The notes beneath the pieces are model-generated. The model made no database searches. It was given only the letters and a program-made list of their open reading frames with translations, and was not told the origin of the DNA. Of a DNA stretch of 64,000 nucleotides, positions 50,801 through 63,841 are shown piece by piece. Both the position numbers and the translations under genes were made by a program. The stretch's first letter is position 1; every line of letters starts with the position of its first letter. The DNA is from Thuidium tamariscinum (Eukaryota > Streptophyta > Bryopsida > Hypnales > Thuidiaceae): positions 17,850,053 to 17,914,052 of the forward strand of contig OX344750.2 in the NCBI GenBank assembly GCA_947034885.2, in the 5' to 3' direction.

Positions 50801-53800
50801 TCAATGATACCTAAGAATAGTAAAGAGACTTTCCAAGTCCACTTGCGACTGCCTGAGATCTCTGTACAGGAAACCCAGAAACTTTCCCCGAAAATTTTCA
50901 GTCAGTATAAGAGTGCAGCAGTTACTTCGTGATGCATTGAGTCAAAGAACCCGAATGAACCACCAATGCCAATATATCTGTAAAGGTGGAAAATAAAAAT
51001 ATTCGGGAAAATTCAACCAACACTGCGGGAATTGACAGTACCTGTAGAGGACCAGAAAGTTGTAAAATGAGACCATTGGCCAGAACAAGGTCACCAACTG
51101 TGGTAACACCGCGGGCAACCTTCAGACCTGCTAAGGCCATCACGGCAGCAATGCCGACTGATAATATAAGGGCCTGTCCAGCATTCAAAGCCGCTGATAA
51201 CCGCTCTGCTTGCAGCTGTAATTTCTAAATCAGTAGTTGCAATCTCGAATGACGTTTTTAAATGTGCAGACACATCTGCATTCTCTCCAAAGAACTTCAA
51301 GACTATAGTGGACATGAGAAAACACAAATAGCAGACATTGGCGGACCCTCGTTAAATACTCGATCACGTTCAAGTATTAGTACTTAAAAGTTTCTGATGG
51401 CCAGAATAGAATTCATTTGGAGGATAGAAAATCACCGAAGCACTTTGGTAGCCTTGCAAGAGTTTGTTGTACTGCTCCACCTCCAGACTTTGATTATTGA
51501 ACTGCAACACAACCAACCCAAGTTATTGATTGCAAAAATTCAGGAATCAGCATATTCCCAAATACCAAATATCTGCAACCAAACCCCAAATGCAATTTAC
51601 ACTATGTTATTATGCAAAAGATGATACACAGAAATTAAAAAGCACACAAATTGAGAACAAATAAACTTAGTGATTTCAAGAGACACCGAAGACACTTGAA
51701 TTAGGCAATCCCTGCTCACTTGCACAACAGTCTCATAGTTGAGCAAGGCATCAACTGCCTTCCCTGTAGCTAAATTCTCTAACTTGTTCACCTGCAACCA
51801 CATACCCAAAGCCACAGATTTACATAAAAATTTCACCCTTCCGCATCAACCGAACAATCGTCCTTGTCACTCCGACTAGAGAGTCCGCTTCTAGATTTTT
51901 TCTACTGCAAGAATGTAACTGAAGCCACGAATGAGGTCGTCTCTACAAAAACAGAACTTAAATGCATACTGACTACTCATGTGTTCAAGCATCCTCAGAT
52001 TTTAACTTCGTCCCATAAATTTTTTCATGTGAAAATTGCACGAAGGGGAACGAGAGAACCTCCTTGCGACTTTCAGCAGCACGTGTAGTGATTTGAACGG
52101 TCCATGTCACGTATGCAGCAAATGTCAAAGCCACTATCGCCGCCACCATACCACTCACTTTTGTTGCCAGAAGCCCGCATACTAGAATAAGCTCGACAAA
52201 GGTTGGTACGAAAGTAAAGACTGCCACAAACTGACCTCATTAGTATGCCACAAAATTACGGACTTCAAGATTAATCATCTCTTTGTAGCAGGAAAAGAAG
52301 CTGAAATAAACTCTAGAACTATTTGATATGCTTGAAATAAATTGATCATATGAGAGCATTAGGTCTTCAAAAAGATGATCCCACCAACAGCACGGAAAAT
52401 GTTGACAACGCTACGCTGTGCGCGATCCAAAATACGTGACAAGGCACCCGTTCTTCTCTCCAGGTGAAATGTCAAATCCAACCGCAAAATATGGTCCAGA
52501 AGTTGAACCCCTACGCGACGCCCCGTGACCTGACCCAATGGTGCAAAGATAATGTAGCGCACTTCATTCAGTGCCGAACTCAAAGCCTGTTCAAGTCAGT
52601 ACAATTAAATCAGAGTCAATGTCGGTGTAATTCAATTAGTAAAGTTCTCACCTAAAACTTCAAATATAAAAGCAAGATCAAGTGTTCAACATCGCGCTGC
52701 TAGATAGGCATATGCACTCTTACACTGAATATGAGATTGAGCAGATTTCATTAACATGAAGATATTCACAGCTGATCCACTAAATACGTCAATGCCATTG
52801 GAATGTGCACTTCCGAATACCGGTACTATGCAAAGCGCTTACAAATTCAAATTGAAAGGAGATTTACTTTCGACAGAGCAGCACAAACTAGGGCCACCAA
52901 AGCTGGTGTAGCACGACGAAGAGGTGCTTCTGCAAGTTGGTCCATTGCCTGCTTCAGCAACACCGGACCAGCCAATCCTGCTGCCTGCTCCCGTACACAG
53001 CGCTTGCCTGATCAATGTACTTGCAGAAATATTAAGCAAGTACGCAGGAAACCTACACGGATGGCGTTTGATACAAGAAGCTAGACCCGATGCGCATTGT
53101 ACGGGAATGATCCCGAGCTTTCTCCTCATTCTTAAACCATGCCTGTTATCGTCATAAAGTGTCTAGCATAAAGAAACAGAATAAACAATTGCGCAACACT
53201 CCAACAATGGAAATAGCAAAAAAAATCAAGCTCAAGCACTCACAGAACAAGACTATAATTGAGCCTGAATTAGAGTCTGACCTTGCTGGCAACAAGAAGA
53301 ACCAATGCCGCTGCAAGACGCCACCTCAATGTTGTATCACTGGACGCTAAACGCCACAAATATGGCAAAATCTGCACAGACAATTTCGAACTAACATTCG
53401 TCAAGTTCCCCCGCCCTAAGGTAATCACACCTAATTGCGAAACCGACCTAAATGTGACACTCCAATATCCGAGTACAATTTTTTTTTTTTTTTTGAGAAA
53501 GTACACCAACGGAACATCAGAACTACCAATGAAACTGTAAATCCTTATAACTTTTGCAAGTAATATCCAAATAATCCATTCTTTACTGCGTTGGAATCCT
53601 CCTTGATCTGCTAGCAAGAACATTAAAAAAATCGACCATTCCCATATTAAATAGGAACTTCACTCAGCGTTTACAGTGCCGCAATTAAGTCACCCCCTTG
53701 CTTTCGTGCTCAATATCTCACATGTAAAACTATAGCACAATCGTGATCACACAGAATTCCATTTTATTACCAACAACGGCCAACGAATCCAAGAATTAAA

Positions 53801-54180
53801 TGCGCTTTTAATCCAAGAAAACTCTACAGCACTCAACTACTGTAGAATTCCGCAATCTCCAATGCAATAAGAATCTATACCTTAGCAAGGGTGGCCTCAG
53901 TCGGAATATCAGGAAGCGCAATCTTCACATTTGCGTTCGACTCAAGCGTTGCGGTCGCAGCAGCAGCAGCAGCAGCTCGGCAGACGAACTTACTAGGCTT
54001 GGAAGGAGACAGCCTGGAGCCACAGAACGGGGCCGCGATGCGGAGCCTGTACAGAGGTAATCGACGTAATCCGGAATAGCGCAATTCGAGCCTCCTCGCC
54101 GCATGTTGAGGGACGACGCAATTGCCGAGGGCGCTAATTCTTGTCGTGGCGCCGCCCCCGGCTAGCAGCGCCATCGCCAT
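47839..54180 (-). CDS. Half-size ABC transporter, ABCB7/ATM1 family, organellar
   Basis: Export of glutathione-linked sulfur/persulfide from an organelle is the known role of this family. Twenty exons (minus): 53881-54180, 53282-53371, 52868-52984, 52385-52586, 52060-52220, 51720-51791, 51436-51501, 51042-51224, 50811-50881, 50356-50461, 50055-50128, 49877-49967, 49695-49736, 49510-49599, 49322-49390, 49142-49192, 48684-48740, 48280-48347, 48086-48116, 47839-47964. All phases fit: 688 aa, usual length. The N-terminal 90 residues are Ala/Arg/Ser-rich with no acidic residues early (transit peptide). Six-helix domain follows, with family marks [32 protein letters not shown] and [15 protein letters not shown]. 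ATPase: Walker A GASGSGKS (475), Q-loop [14 protein letters not shown] (579), Walker B LLICDE, H-loop VAHRL (635). Start is the second ATG cluster (MAMALL); an upstream in-frame ATG at 54285 is possible. Mitochondrial or plastid site not decided. Confidence 0.93.
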
Positions 54181-54489
54181 TTCGAAATGGCGACTCTTTT
54201 TTCCTCGTTGGCTCTCTTGTTGTTCCCTCTGCAAACGCACTTGTTGACGACGCTTCCACCGGCAGTCGCCGTCTTCTGCTTTCAAGCGAAGTCTAACTTA
54301 GTTCTTTCTGGCAAGCCACGTCGCCCTCGCAATCCAGAAAATGAAAACAGAGCATGGAAGATGGAGGGAGGGAGGGAGAGTGCCCTTTCAAGTGGCCTGC
54401 AAACGTGGAGCTAAGGTCCGTCTCTCTCCTTCCTTCGTCGTCGTTCGGTTCCCGTCCGCTCCTTGCAGGCACCCTCAGAGCAGACCCAA

Positions 54490-54565
54490 CAACACTGTAA
54501 ACGTTTTGGACCATTGATCTCCTTTGCCAAAGGAAGATCAATGGTGCAAATCATTTACAGTGTTG
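54490..54565. repeat. Short near-perfect hairpin upstream of the ABC transporter gene
   Basis: CAACACTGTAAACGTTTTGG pairs with the reverse complement of the right end, CAACACTGTAAATGATTTGC, and the inner halves CCATTGATCT..CCTTTG also pair, giving about 36 matches in 40 with almost no loop. It resembles a very small MITE rather than a miRNA precursor. Confidence 0.6.
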
Positions 54566-54654
54566 CCTCACAGTGCAGCTTTGGCCATGCTCTAAGTCCC
54601 TAACCCTCCAAGGAAATGTTTTGGGTGATTTGTCACCCAAAAAAAAAACTCAAG

Positions 54655-54914
54655 TAAGGTAGGTACACCCAAAAGCACCAGTTTTTCATACTTTGCCTAG
54701 TTCCTGTTATTAGCTAGTTCAGATTTTTATGCAGTCTTGTACACAAGTGAAAGCATGTTCCAACGCACCAAAGAACGCAGGATTTGGATACCGTATGCAA
54801 AAGTTATTAACAGGCAAAGTCTGTTTCTGAAAGCGCCATCTACAGTCTGTGAACATGACTGATTTTGGAAATGCATGTGCACTATAGATGGTGCTTTTGG
54901 GTGTACCTACCTTA
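54655..54914 (+). mobile_element. R2-family MITE, 260-bp copy
   Basis: Termini TAAGGTAGGTACACCCAAAA and TTTTGGGTGTACCTACCTTA are perfect inverted repeats bounded by TA. The interior carries GATTTGGATACCGTATGCAAA, shared with the copies at 58599 and 34591. It lies about 470 bp upstream of the ABC transporter start codon. Confidence 0.85.
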
Positions 54915-56485
54915 ACAATCGTGTAGGAAATTTGAGGATTTTTGGAGCAACTTGTTGTCACTTTCTTCTAAGCTTTTGTCAATAACAAATAATTTTTCAC
55001 ATCTTTTTTATCATGGAAAATTATGTATTAGATAACCGATAAGCTACAGTAGTGGTGAGTAGGTTATCGGACATAACCGGCTGTTCACTTTCAATCAGAA
55101 CCTTTAATCTTCATGATCCAAGGGTGTAAGAAGCAAATTGAAAGGAAAGTAGGTTATGAATTACAACTTGTAATGGCAATGGTGATGGATAGCCTAGGGT
55201 AGAGATCCACGTTAGTGTTGAAAAGTCAACAACCAGTTATGTAATTCAAATAGATCAATAAGGATCTATAGTATTAAAAATAGTAGAAACAAATTTTTTC
55301 ATCCTATAGTTGATCACGATATTGGCATTATAGAAAAATTCAAAAATTTAGGTTGCTTCTAATATCTAAATCTTTTTTCACAACTTTCAAAATATTTATT
55401 TGTTGGAATAAATCCCATTCCAATGCACTTGCATTTAACCTTGAATGAAATTGTTTATATTTATTTTCTTTTAGAGACAAAATTATATGTTTATTGTTAG
55501 TTGTAAAATATTTAGATTTTTTGGGAGAAATTTGAAATTATTGAGAATGTTTTAATGGGAAAGTGAAGGCAATTCATATCAAAAACAAAATATGCTAAAA
55601 AAATCTGAAATTTTCACCATAAGTATAAATTGTAATGAAGAATATTAAAGTATAAATTAGAGTTCTCATTTCATTCTAAGGTTTGGAAATGAAACAACCA
55701 TTGTTGTAAGCCTAAAATTCATATTGCAATAAAAAATTTAATTTGAATCATTTTTTTCAAAATTTCTACAATGAAAGAAAGAATATCCAATACTAATCAT
55801 TCAAAATGCATTCAAACAACTTCCAAAAAAATTGGATGAAAAATATTTTTTCTATTTTGAGAAGTCATCCAAAAGTATCAAAACATCTTTAGTGGCATTT
55901 CAAGATTGAAAAGTTTCATCAAGAAGTTGTAGAGAAAATAAGAACAAACAAATCAAAAATGATGTAGTTGAAAATATGATATTTTTTACTAAATAGAATA
56001 AATATTCTTGTACAAACAAGTACTACTAGATGTCAACTTCATTGAATTGGATTAGAAGAATTTCAGCTCTTATGCAAAGCCATTTGAATGTATCAAATGA
56101 GTAGTTCTAAGACAATCATTCATAAGAAATAAAATAAAATGAAAATAATTTTAAGAATTACTTTTTATTTTGGCCCACATAAACATCCACTATGCTTTGC
56201 AAGATTGGGACTAAAAGAAATCTTAAATTACAAAGAAAAAAAAATCCCCTTGAATTTGAATACCAACCAAAAGTCAACCAATCCTTTTAAGAAGCTAGAG
56301 TTTCTAATGGTAACATAGGATTTTATTGAAAGATTGGCAAGAATTAGTTTGGATGAATAAGATATTAAGATACTATTTGGACTAAGCATTGCCTTCATGT
56401 ACTTTGTTTGTCTTCTAGAATATGGACTTTGAAAAACCCAATGAAAGGCTATCTTGACTTGTTATGGACTTAATTTGAAGTGTTG

Positions 56486-57402
56486 AAACCTAAAGGTTTT
56501 TTATTACATTTTCTCCAAAAATGCTCCAAAATTGTCATTTTTAGAACAAGTATCACATTTGAGAAAAAATATATTTTTGGAAACATCAAAATGTAGTTAT
56601 TTGTAGTACCCTAGTTAAATAAGATGTGAAAAAAATTCTGAAATTTCCACTATCTAGATTGTAAAATATTAGCATGTAAACTAAAAAAAGTCTTTATTTG
56701 GGCCCTACAAAAAGTGTGTAGGTGCAGTTTACAAGGTCACATTTGTATGACAATATGTCCTAAAAGGTGGTATTTCTTTGGACTCATTCTTCAAGTCTAG
56801 TTGGGCTACATGCTCAAAAAAACTTTTAAAATTTGGAATTATACAACATATAGGAAAAGTATTAAGTAATGAAAAGTAGAAAATGATTCAAAATAGTAGA
56901 TTGTTAATTATGGGAATGAAAAATGACAATCTCAATGGTTATAATGTTGTGATAAAAAATCTACACCCAATTTTATTTTTTTCAAAAATATTGAAAATTG
57001 AATTAAATAAAGGACTTTAAAGTGTATCTTAGAATAGAGGTTCTATAACTATCCACAAACTAAAACTCCTCATGTATTTCATCTCATTAATCAGAATGGA
57101 ATTATTCAAAGCTTTCAATATATATTTAGATCTTCTAAATCAATTTCAAGTGATTTTTAAAAAGTTTTTTTTGTTGCCTTAGGTGCCCACTAAAGCAATG
57201 AAAACACATATCATTCAATAACTTTTTAACCACATGTAGTTAAAAGTTATGAAATTTGTTGGGCTTTAAAGCTAATCCTTCGGCATATATTGTGTGAAAG
57301 TTTTGAAGGAAAAAAAACTACAAATTCCACATGTGGTGAGCTACTCCAAATTGCTATTTTGCCAAAAAAACAACATTGTTTAATTTAATGCTTTAGGAAT
57401 TA
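56486..57402 (-). mobile_element. R1-family element, copy d (inverted)
   Basis: Reverse-complement copy: begins (plus strand) AAACCTAAAGGTTTTTTATT and ends GCTTTAGGAATTATTTT. Inner blocks match copies c and e, for example the AATTATACAACATATAGGAAA block and ATCATTCAATAACTTTTTAAC. Confidence 0.7.
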
Positions 57403-58598
57403 TTTTAAGAAGGGCCGACTTGACAAGATGAAAAGTTAGATGAGACCTATACATTGGATCAAAGTTTCTTCCAAATAGACAATCAAAAGAGAAAGTGATA
57501 GAAATTGAGAAATGTTTTTTTGACAAAGTATAAACCTATATAGCTAAAGCCCGAGCTAAAGGAGATTCTAAGTCTTTCAAAACAAGCATATAGTGTATCC
57601 ATAATGGTCATGTTCTTAATCATGATTGGTCATAGTAGTCTTCTATAACAATCATGATTACTCATTGGACTACATAAGTTGAAGGGAACTTTATGAATTT
57701 ATTTCCTATGTGATTAATTTGAAAAGGAGAATGTCAAAGATTTTGAGAAAATTCAAAAATTTTGTCAAAAATAAATACAAAACTTTAATTCTAGCGTGAG
57801 TAAGGATGTCATAAATGAAGAACATTGCATATAAACAAATGATTTGAAAGTCACAAAAGGACTTGAAGACCAAAATGTTTTGCACAATGACGGAAGTTAT
57901 AGAGTCTATGAAAAAAATATCAAACATTGTGAAAAACTATAGAGAAAATGAAGAATAGTGTTGATAATATTGAAATGACTCATTCTATAATCATGGAATA
58001 CTTAATTTGAAGCCAAATACTCTTCATGTCTAGAAAGTAAATTCTTTTGGCATTGAGATGTTGAATAGTCATGATGTACACTTACTCACTGTTCATCTAA
58101 GTAAATTAATTGCTTCTTCTAAGATTTTTAAGAACAAATGTATTGTACATCTAAAATATAAAAGTTTTTTTTATTGTAGTTCCTAATTAATTTCTTTCAA
58201 AGTTTGTGTGTAGCAAAGTAATAATTGCATTGTTTGTCACTCAAATCTCAAATATTCAAAAACGGTTGCTCTAGTTTGAATGATTGTCTACATTAGATAT
58301 TTTTTGAGGCCTTTGGAAGATTGTTTCAAGGTTGTTTTCTTTGTTGTAAACCATTGCATTATTGGAAAAATACTAAATTATTTTTTTATAAATTATGAAA
58401 TTAGTAAATTACAAGAATATTTTTAAAATATTTTTTGATTTAAAAAATGATTTTTTTTAAACTATAGAAAAAATGTTTTAAAATTAATCAAATAATATTA
58501 TTTGATGTATTAGTCTCCTAACTACATCAAATTGTTGATTTGGCAAAATTTCCATATTCTTGTCAATATAGGAATTTTGGTGAATTTGCAATTTTAAT

Positions 58599-58865
58599 TA
58601 AGATGAATACACCCAAAAAATCCACTTATTGACATTGTGCATAGTTATTATCATTAGATTGTTCAGATTTTCATATAATCTTGTTGGCATGTGAAAGCAC
58701 ATTCCAATGCACCTATAAATGCAAGATTTGGATACCATATGCAAAAGTTATTGACAATCAAAGTTTGTTTTTGAAGGTGCCATCTACAGTCCTTGTACAT
58801 GGAAATGTATGCGCATTGTAGATGGCACTTTAAAGTTAGGTGCACTTTTGGGTGTACCTACCTTA
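58599..58865 (+). mobile_element. R2-family MITE, third copy
   Basis: Right end TTTTGGGTGTACCTACCTTA is intact; the left end (TAAGATGAATACACCCAAAA) is diverged. The interior is collinear with the 54655 copy, including GATTTGGATACCATATGCAAA. Confidence 0.8.
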
Positions 58866-61548
58866 GGCCTCAAACAACATCTTATATTGTAAATCTATGT
58901 GCCATCTTCTCAGAGGATAGTGAAAACATAGTCACAAAACTTGTTTTCATTCAATTAAACTTCAATTTAATTACTTGGAGTACATATGGCAAGCCATAAT
59001 AAGACCATTGAAAGAAAATTTTCACATATAGATCACCTAAGCTGTGCTAAACAAAATTCTAAAGTTTTATATGAAAGGGGAATTCTTAATTCAAAAATGA
59101 TGAAAGAAAAACTTCCATTAAGAAAATTATGTGGAGATCAACAAGTGCTACTATAGTAAAAGAAACCTAAACCTAATTTAGTAATGAATGGAAGATGATG
59201 CAAATTACTAAGTGCAGCAAAAACTATGAGAGGAAGTTCCTACTTTCTACACACCTTAGCACACTTTCACATTACCTACTACCATAGCTTCCAAAACTTG
59301 TTCTCCACCATGTGCTCTCACCTCACTTAAACACAACTACAAGAGCCCCTCAAAAACAGAATAGGAAACAAATAAAACAACATCAAATTATCAAATCACA
59401 AAGAGTAGTTTGTCTTCTCAATGGTTTTCAAGCAATTACTTTTCAAACACAAGAGCAAAAGCAGAACACAAAGAGCATAACTTAAACAAGAACTCATCCT
59501 ACTATGGCGACAACAAATAGCAGTGCATCACAACAAAAGATGAACAATGCAACGAAGGAAAATCCCAACTCCACTACGACAAAGATGAAGTAAAATACTA
59601 AACAACGGAAGCTAACAAGGCAACAAAGATTAACAAACAATAGAAATTATCAACAATTAAAATAACTCAACCTCTTAAATTTAAATCAACAATAGGGAAG
59701 GGGGAGGGGATTTTTTTCAAAACTAGACTGATGGCTCTTGTTTCTTTGTCAAGGAGGTACCACAACAAGAAAAAGAAGCATTATGTACCATAGTAGGGGA
59801 CATAGGCATCATCACAAGAGATAGTGTACGTGTATCTCATCACCATCAATTCTTCACAAATCAATTATTTTACAATTTAAAAAAAATTACTTTTCCAATT
59901 TTTTACAAATTAATATGTCAATATGTGTATTTTCAAGATATTTTGCACTTTTGTAGTCCTACTAAGAAAAGTGTCCTAAAATTTTCCTTCTTAGTCTTGG
60001 AAAAAAGGTTCTAGTACCAAAACACTATAGATTTAATGCATGGTGTTTCTTGCAATGACCCAAATGTGTTATGTACGTCATCATCCAACAACATTGTTCA
60101 AATGGCTCTTGAGCATTCACTAAAATTTGAAAGTACCTCAATCCACTTGAGGAAAATAAAGGTTTCATTTACAAAAACAACTATTCCTTAGCTCAATGGA
60201 ACAATTCTGATTGGTTTGACAAGTGGTAGTAGACAAGTGGTTCATTAAAACATAGTTATAAAGAACAATAGTTTAAAAAAAAAATTTAATATCTTAGTTT
60301 GAACTTGTTGGCTTTATCTTCTAATGTGGTTGTTGATGTAATATTCACTGCCATGTGAAGTTGACTAATTTGCAACTCATTTATAAATTGTTTGCAACTC
60401 TTATATAATTTGTTTGTGACTTGTTAGCAACTTGCTCATGATTCTCTTGAAACTTATTTGCAACTCATTTGCAATTTTCCTATGACTCCAAAGCAATGAT
60501 ACAAATAACACAATGTGCCAACAATGAAAATGGTTTTGCACAATTTATACAAAAATCTATGAAATCATTACAAAACATGTCTATACTTCCCATGCCTCAA
60601 AGAGTGCTACTTCAAGCAACACTTACTATCTATGTAATCTCTACATATATATATGAAAGGTCAATCTCTTTGTAGTAGTCTTTAGATCACAACTGTTCAC
60701 AATAAAACTCAAAACCATTGATTTGCTAACCACCACCCTGTACAAGATCCAATTTCCAATTGATTACAAAGCCAACCACAACATGCATGGTATAACAAAA
60801 ACTAATACTTCTTTGAACTAGTCTTTTGTTCCTTACCCTCTAGTTTTCTCATTGTTACTTAAAAACCTACATATAAAATAAAAGCACTATCTTTTATTGA
60901 CAACAAAACCAAAGAACTCAATCACAACCAATTGAATATCAACTTTAAACCATTAAAAATAAAAAACCTCCAATGTCACTACAAAACCCCATGGACATTT
61001 CCCAATGCCTTTCCATCCAAAGTAACACTACCATACCCTACTTGTAAGATGTGGCAATGCTTCCCTAAGTTTATTAGGTAGCCAAGTGAAGCTCAATGTG
61101 GACACAAAATGGAATTCAATGACTCTCAATGCTATGTTATTATAGGACACGACTTCTAGTAGTTGATGTGGGAATTTCTAAAAAAAAATTCTAAAGTTCA
61201 CGAATAGAGGACAACACTTATACAACATTTCAACTAGTAGGCCTAGATGACATTCATTTTAAAGTTGCAATTATTTTCCAGTCAACATTAGGTTTTAGCA
61301 AGTATAGATTGACACCATTGATTCTTCAAAACTTGAACAATTTGTCTACATTGACAACCATAATGAATGTTGGATGAGGATAGCTCACTTTAGTTTCTAA
61401 ATCAATTTCAATTATATTACACTTCTATAATCCTACACTTCATTCTATGATTGCTTTGGAATTAAACAATGTATTGGTAAGATTTGGTGCTAATAATATT
61501 GACTATGCTTAGAATTGAGGACAATTGTATAGGACACTTAGTTATTGT

Positions 61549-62503
61549 TTAACCCCTAAAGGACCAAACTGCGTTTTTTGGCAACATAGCGATTTTGGGC
61601 AGCTCACTATGAATGGAGTTTTTATTCTTTTTCTTTGAAATTTTCACACAACATGCGCCCAAGGAGTAGCTTCAAGGTCCAACAAGTTTCATAACATTTG
61701 ATTACATAGTCAAAAAGTTATTGCATGATATGTGATTTCCTTTGATCTCTGGGCAGCCTGGGCAGATAAAAAAACTTCTTTAAAAATAATTTTTTGAAAA
61801 AATGAAAAATTGAAATATTTTATTTAGAATTTTGTGTATGCAGGAATCTTTGAATCATCCCATTTGGATTAGTGAGTGAAAAGTTATGAGGAGGTTTAGT
61901 TTGAGGTAGTTTGTGGCTAGTTACAAAATTCCTACACTACAAAAAAAGTTTGAAATCCTTTATTTAATTCAATTTTTAATATTTTTGGATAAAAATAATT
62001 TCAATAGATGAAGATTGTTTATTACAACATTTTAACCATTGGGATCAAAAATTTTCAATTCCATAAATAAATTGTTTACAATTTAGTGTTTTGGCTCATT
62101 TTCTACTTCTTTGTACTTGTTATTTTTTTCCTCTATGTTTTACAACTCCAAATGATTTGAAATTTTTTTTGCATATATCCAACTTGCCTTTTAAGAATGA
62201 ATCCAGAGAGTAACCATCAATTTGAACTTTTTTTCATACAAATGTAACCTTGTGAAGTGCAGCTGCCCGGATTTCCACAGTGGTAAAAAAGGAAATTTCG
62301 TCACTTCAAACACTAATATCTTGCAATCTACATGGCGGAAATTGCTGAAATTTTTTCCACATCTTTTTAAACTTGTTCTCTAAAAGATCCTATGGTTACT
62401 TTTGTTCAAAAATGTTTTTTTCTTAAAATTTGGTAGTTGTCTAGAAAATGACAATTTTGAAGCGGTTTTGGTGAAAACATAGTAAAAAACCTTTAGGGGT
62501 TAA
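61549..62503 (+). mobile_element. R1-family element, copy e (best preserved)
   Basis: Clear inverted termini TTAACCCCTAAAGG / CCTTTAGGGGTTAA bound a 955-bp non-coding repeat. It serves as the reference for the family here. No open frame of note, so it must be mobilised in trans if at all. Confidence 0.8.
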
Positions 62504-63225
62504 CTAGTTGTGAAGGACTAGTTTTTCTTTTAGTAATCAAGCAAGCATCTTATAAATTGAAAATGAATTAGTTTTAAGTTAGTAGTAGGTTGTTAGTAGA
62601 TTTAAAACAAATTATAGAGCCTTTTAACCTTGATTTTAATTTAATATTAAATTTATTTTTTTATAATAATTATTTCTCTTTGTTTGGTATGCTTCAAATT
62701 TTTATAGCTTTTATCTCTTTTTCATAGCATTTAATATATATAAATCATTTGGTGCAATCATAATATAAGGGTGAATTAGTAAAATATAATCATAATTTAG
62801 AAATATCTATTGAATAAAGGCAACACCTTGTGCATTGAATTTTTTTTTTTAAATTGCCCTAGGTAATGTGGTTTTCTTTAAAAGTGAGATATGCACAATG
62901 ATATTATTTTAATATTTTCACAATAAAATTTAAAAAATTCATCGCCAACATTTTTCAATCAATTATTAAGTTATATAATGAAAAACATAGTAAAGAATTT
63001 ACAAAAAATTAGATTTTTGTTTTGTGAAATTGAAATTAGTTGGTGTGTTCATGAAGATTGCATAAAAACAATAAATTTAGTAGGTTAGTTTAGAAAAATG
63101 AGTGTGAAAAGGTCAAATTTTGAAAGAAAATTCATACAGTCAAAATTAGAGTTTACAAGAGTTTTTAGGTGATATTGTACAAATCACACCCAAACACATA
63201 AGTAATGAAAAATGGATCCCTTGAT

Positions 63226-63834
63226 TTAACCTTTAAAGGACCAAGATGCATTTTTCAATGATACTAATATGTGAGCATGAAGGTGTGGGCATGTGAGCCT
63301 TAAGTAGATATATAAGTGGATATACAACAACCATTGACGGTCATTATGATATAAATACCTATAATATATGTATATGTAGCATAATTGCATTATAATTATA
63401 AAAAGCTTCCACTCTATAGACACCTACATGACAAGTATGTAGTTCTCTAAAGAATCTAAAAACCATACTTACCAACAAGTTAAAACTCCTCATAACTTTC
63501 ATCTCATTAATCATAAAGGAATTATTCAAAGTTTTCTACATTACTATATATACATAAATCTAGAGAATTGATTTCAAATTCCTTTTTTTTTAAAAGTGAT
63601 GTTTACAAAAGTTTCTAAAGTTGCTCGTGGTGCCCATTGTCAAATGAAAATTACATATTATGCAATAAATTTTTAACCATGTACTCAAAAGTTATGAAAA
63701 TTGTTGTTGTGAAAGCTATTCCTTGTGAACAAGTTGTATAAAAATTTCAAAGACAAAAAATAAAAAATATATTTGTAATAGTCTACCTAAAATTGCTATA
63801 TTGCCAAAAAACATAGCTTGGTTCTTTACGGGTT
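63226..63834 (-). mobile_element. R1-family element, copy f, rearranged with two head ends
   Basis: Right part is an inverted R1 copy ending GTTCTTTACGGGTTAAAGG. The left boundary is TTAACCTTTAAAGGACCAAG, which is again an R1 head rather than its tail. About one third of the internal sequence is missing or replaced by AT-rich sequence with TATAATATAT motifs. Confidence 0.55.
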
Positions 63835-63841
63835 AAAGGAG

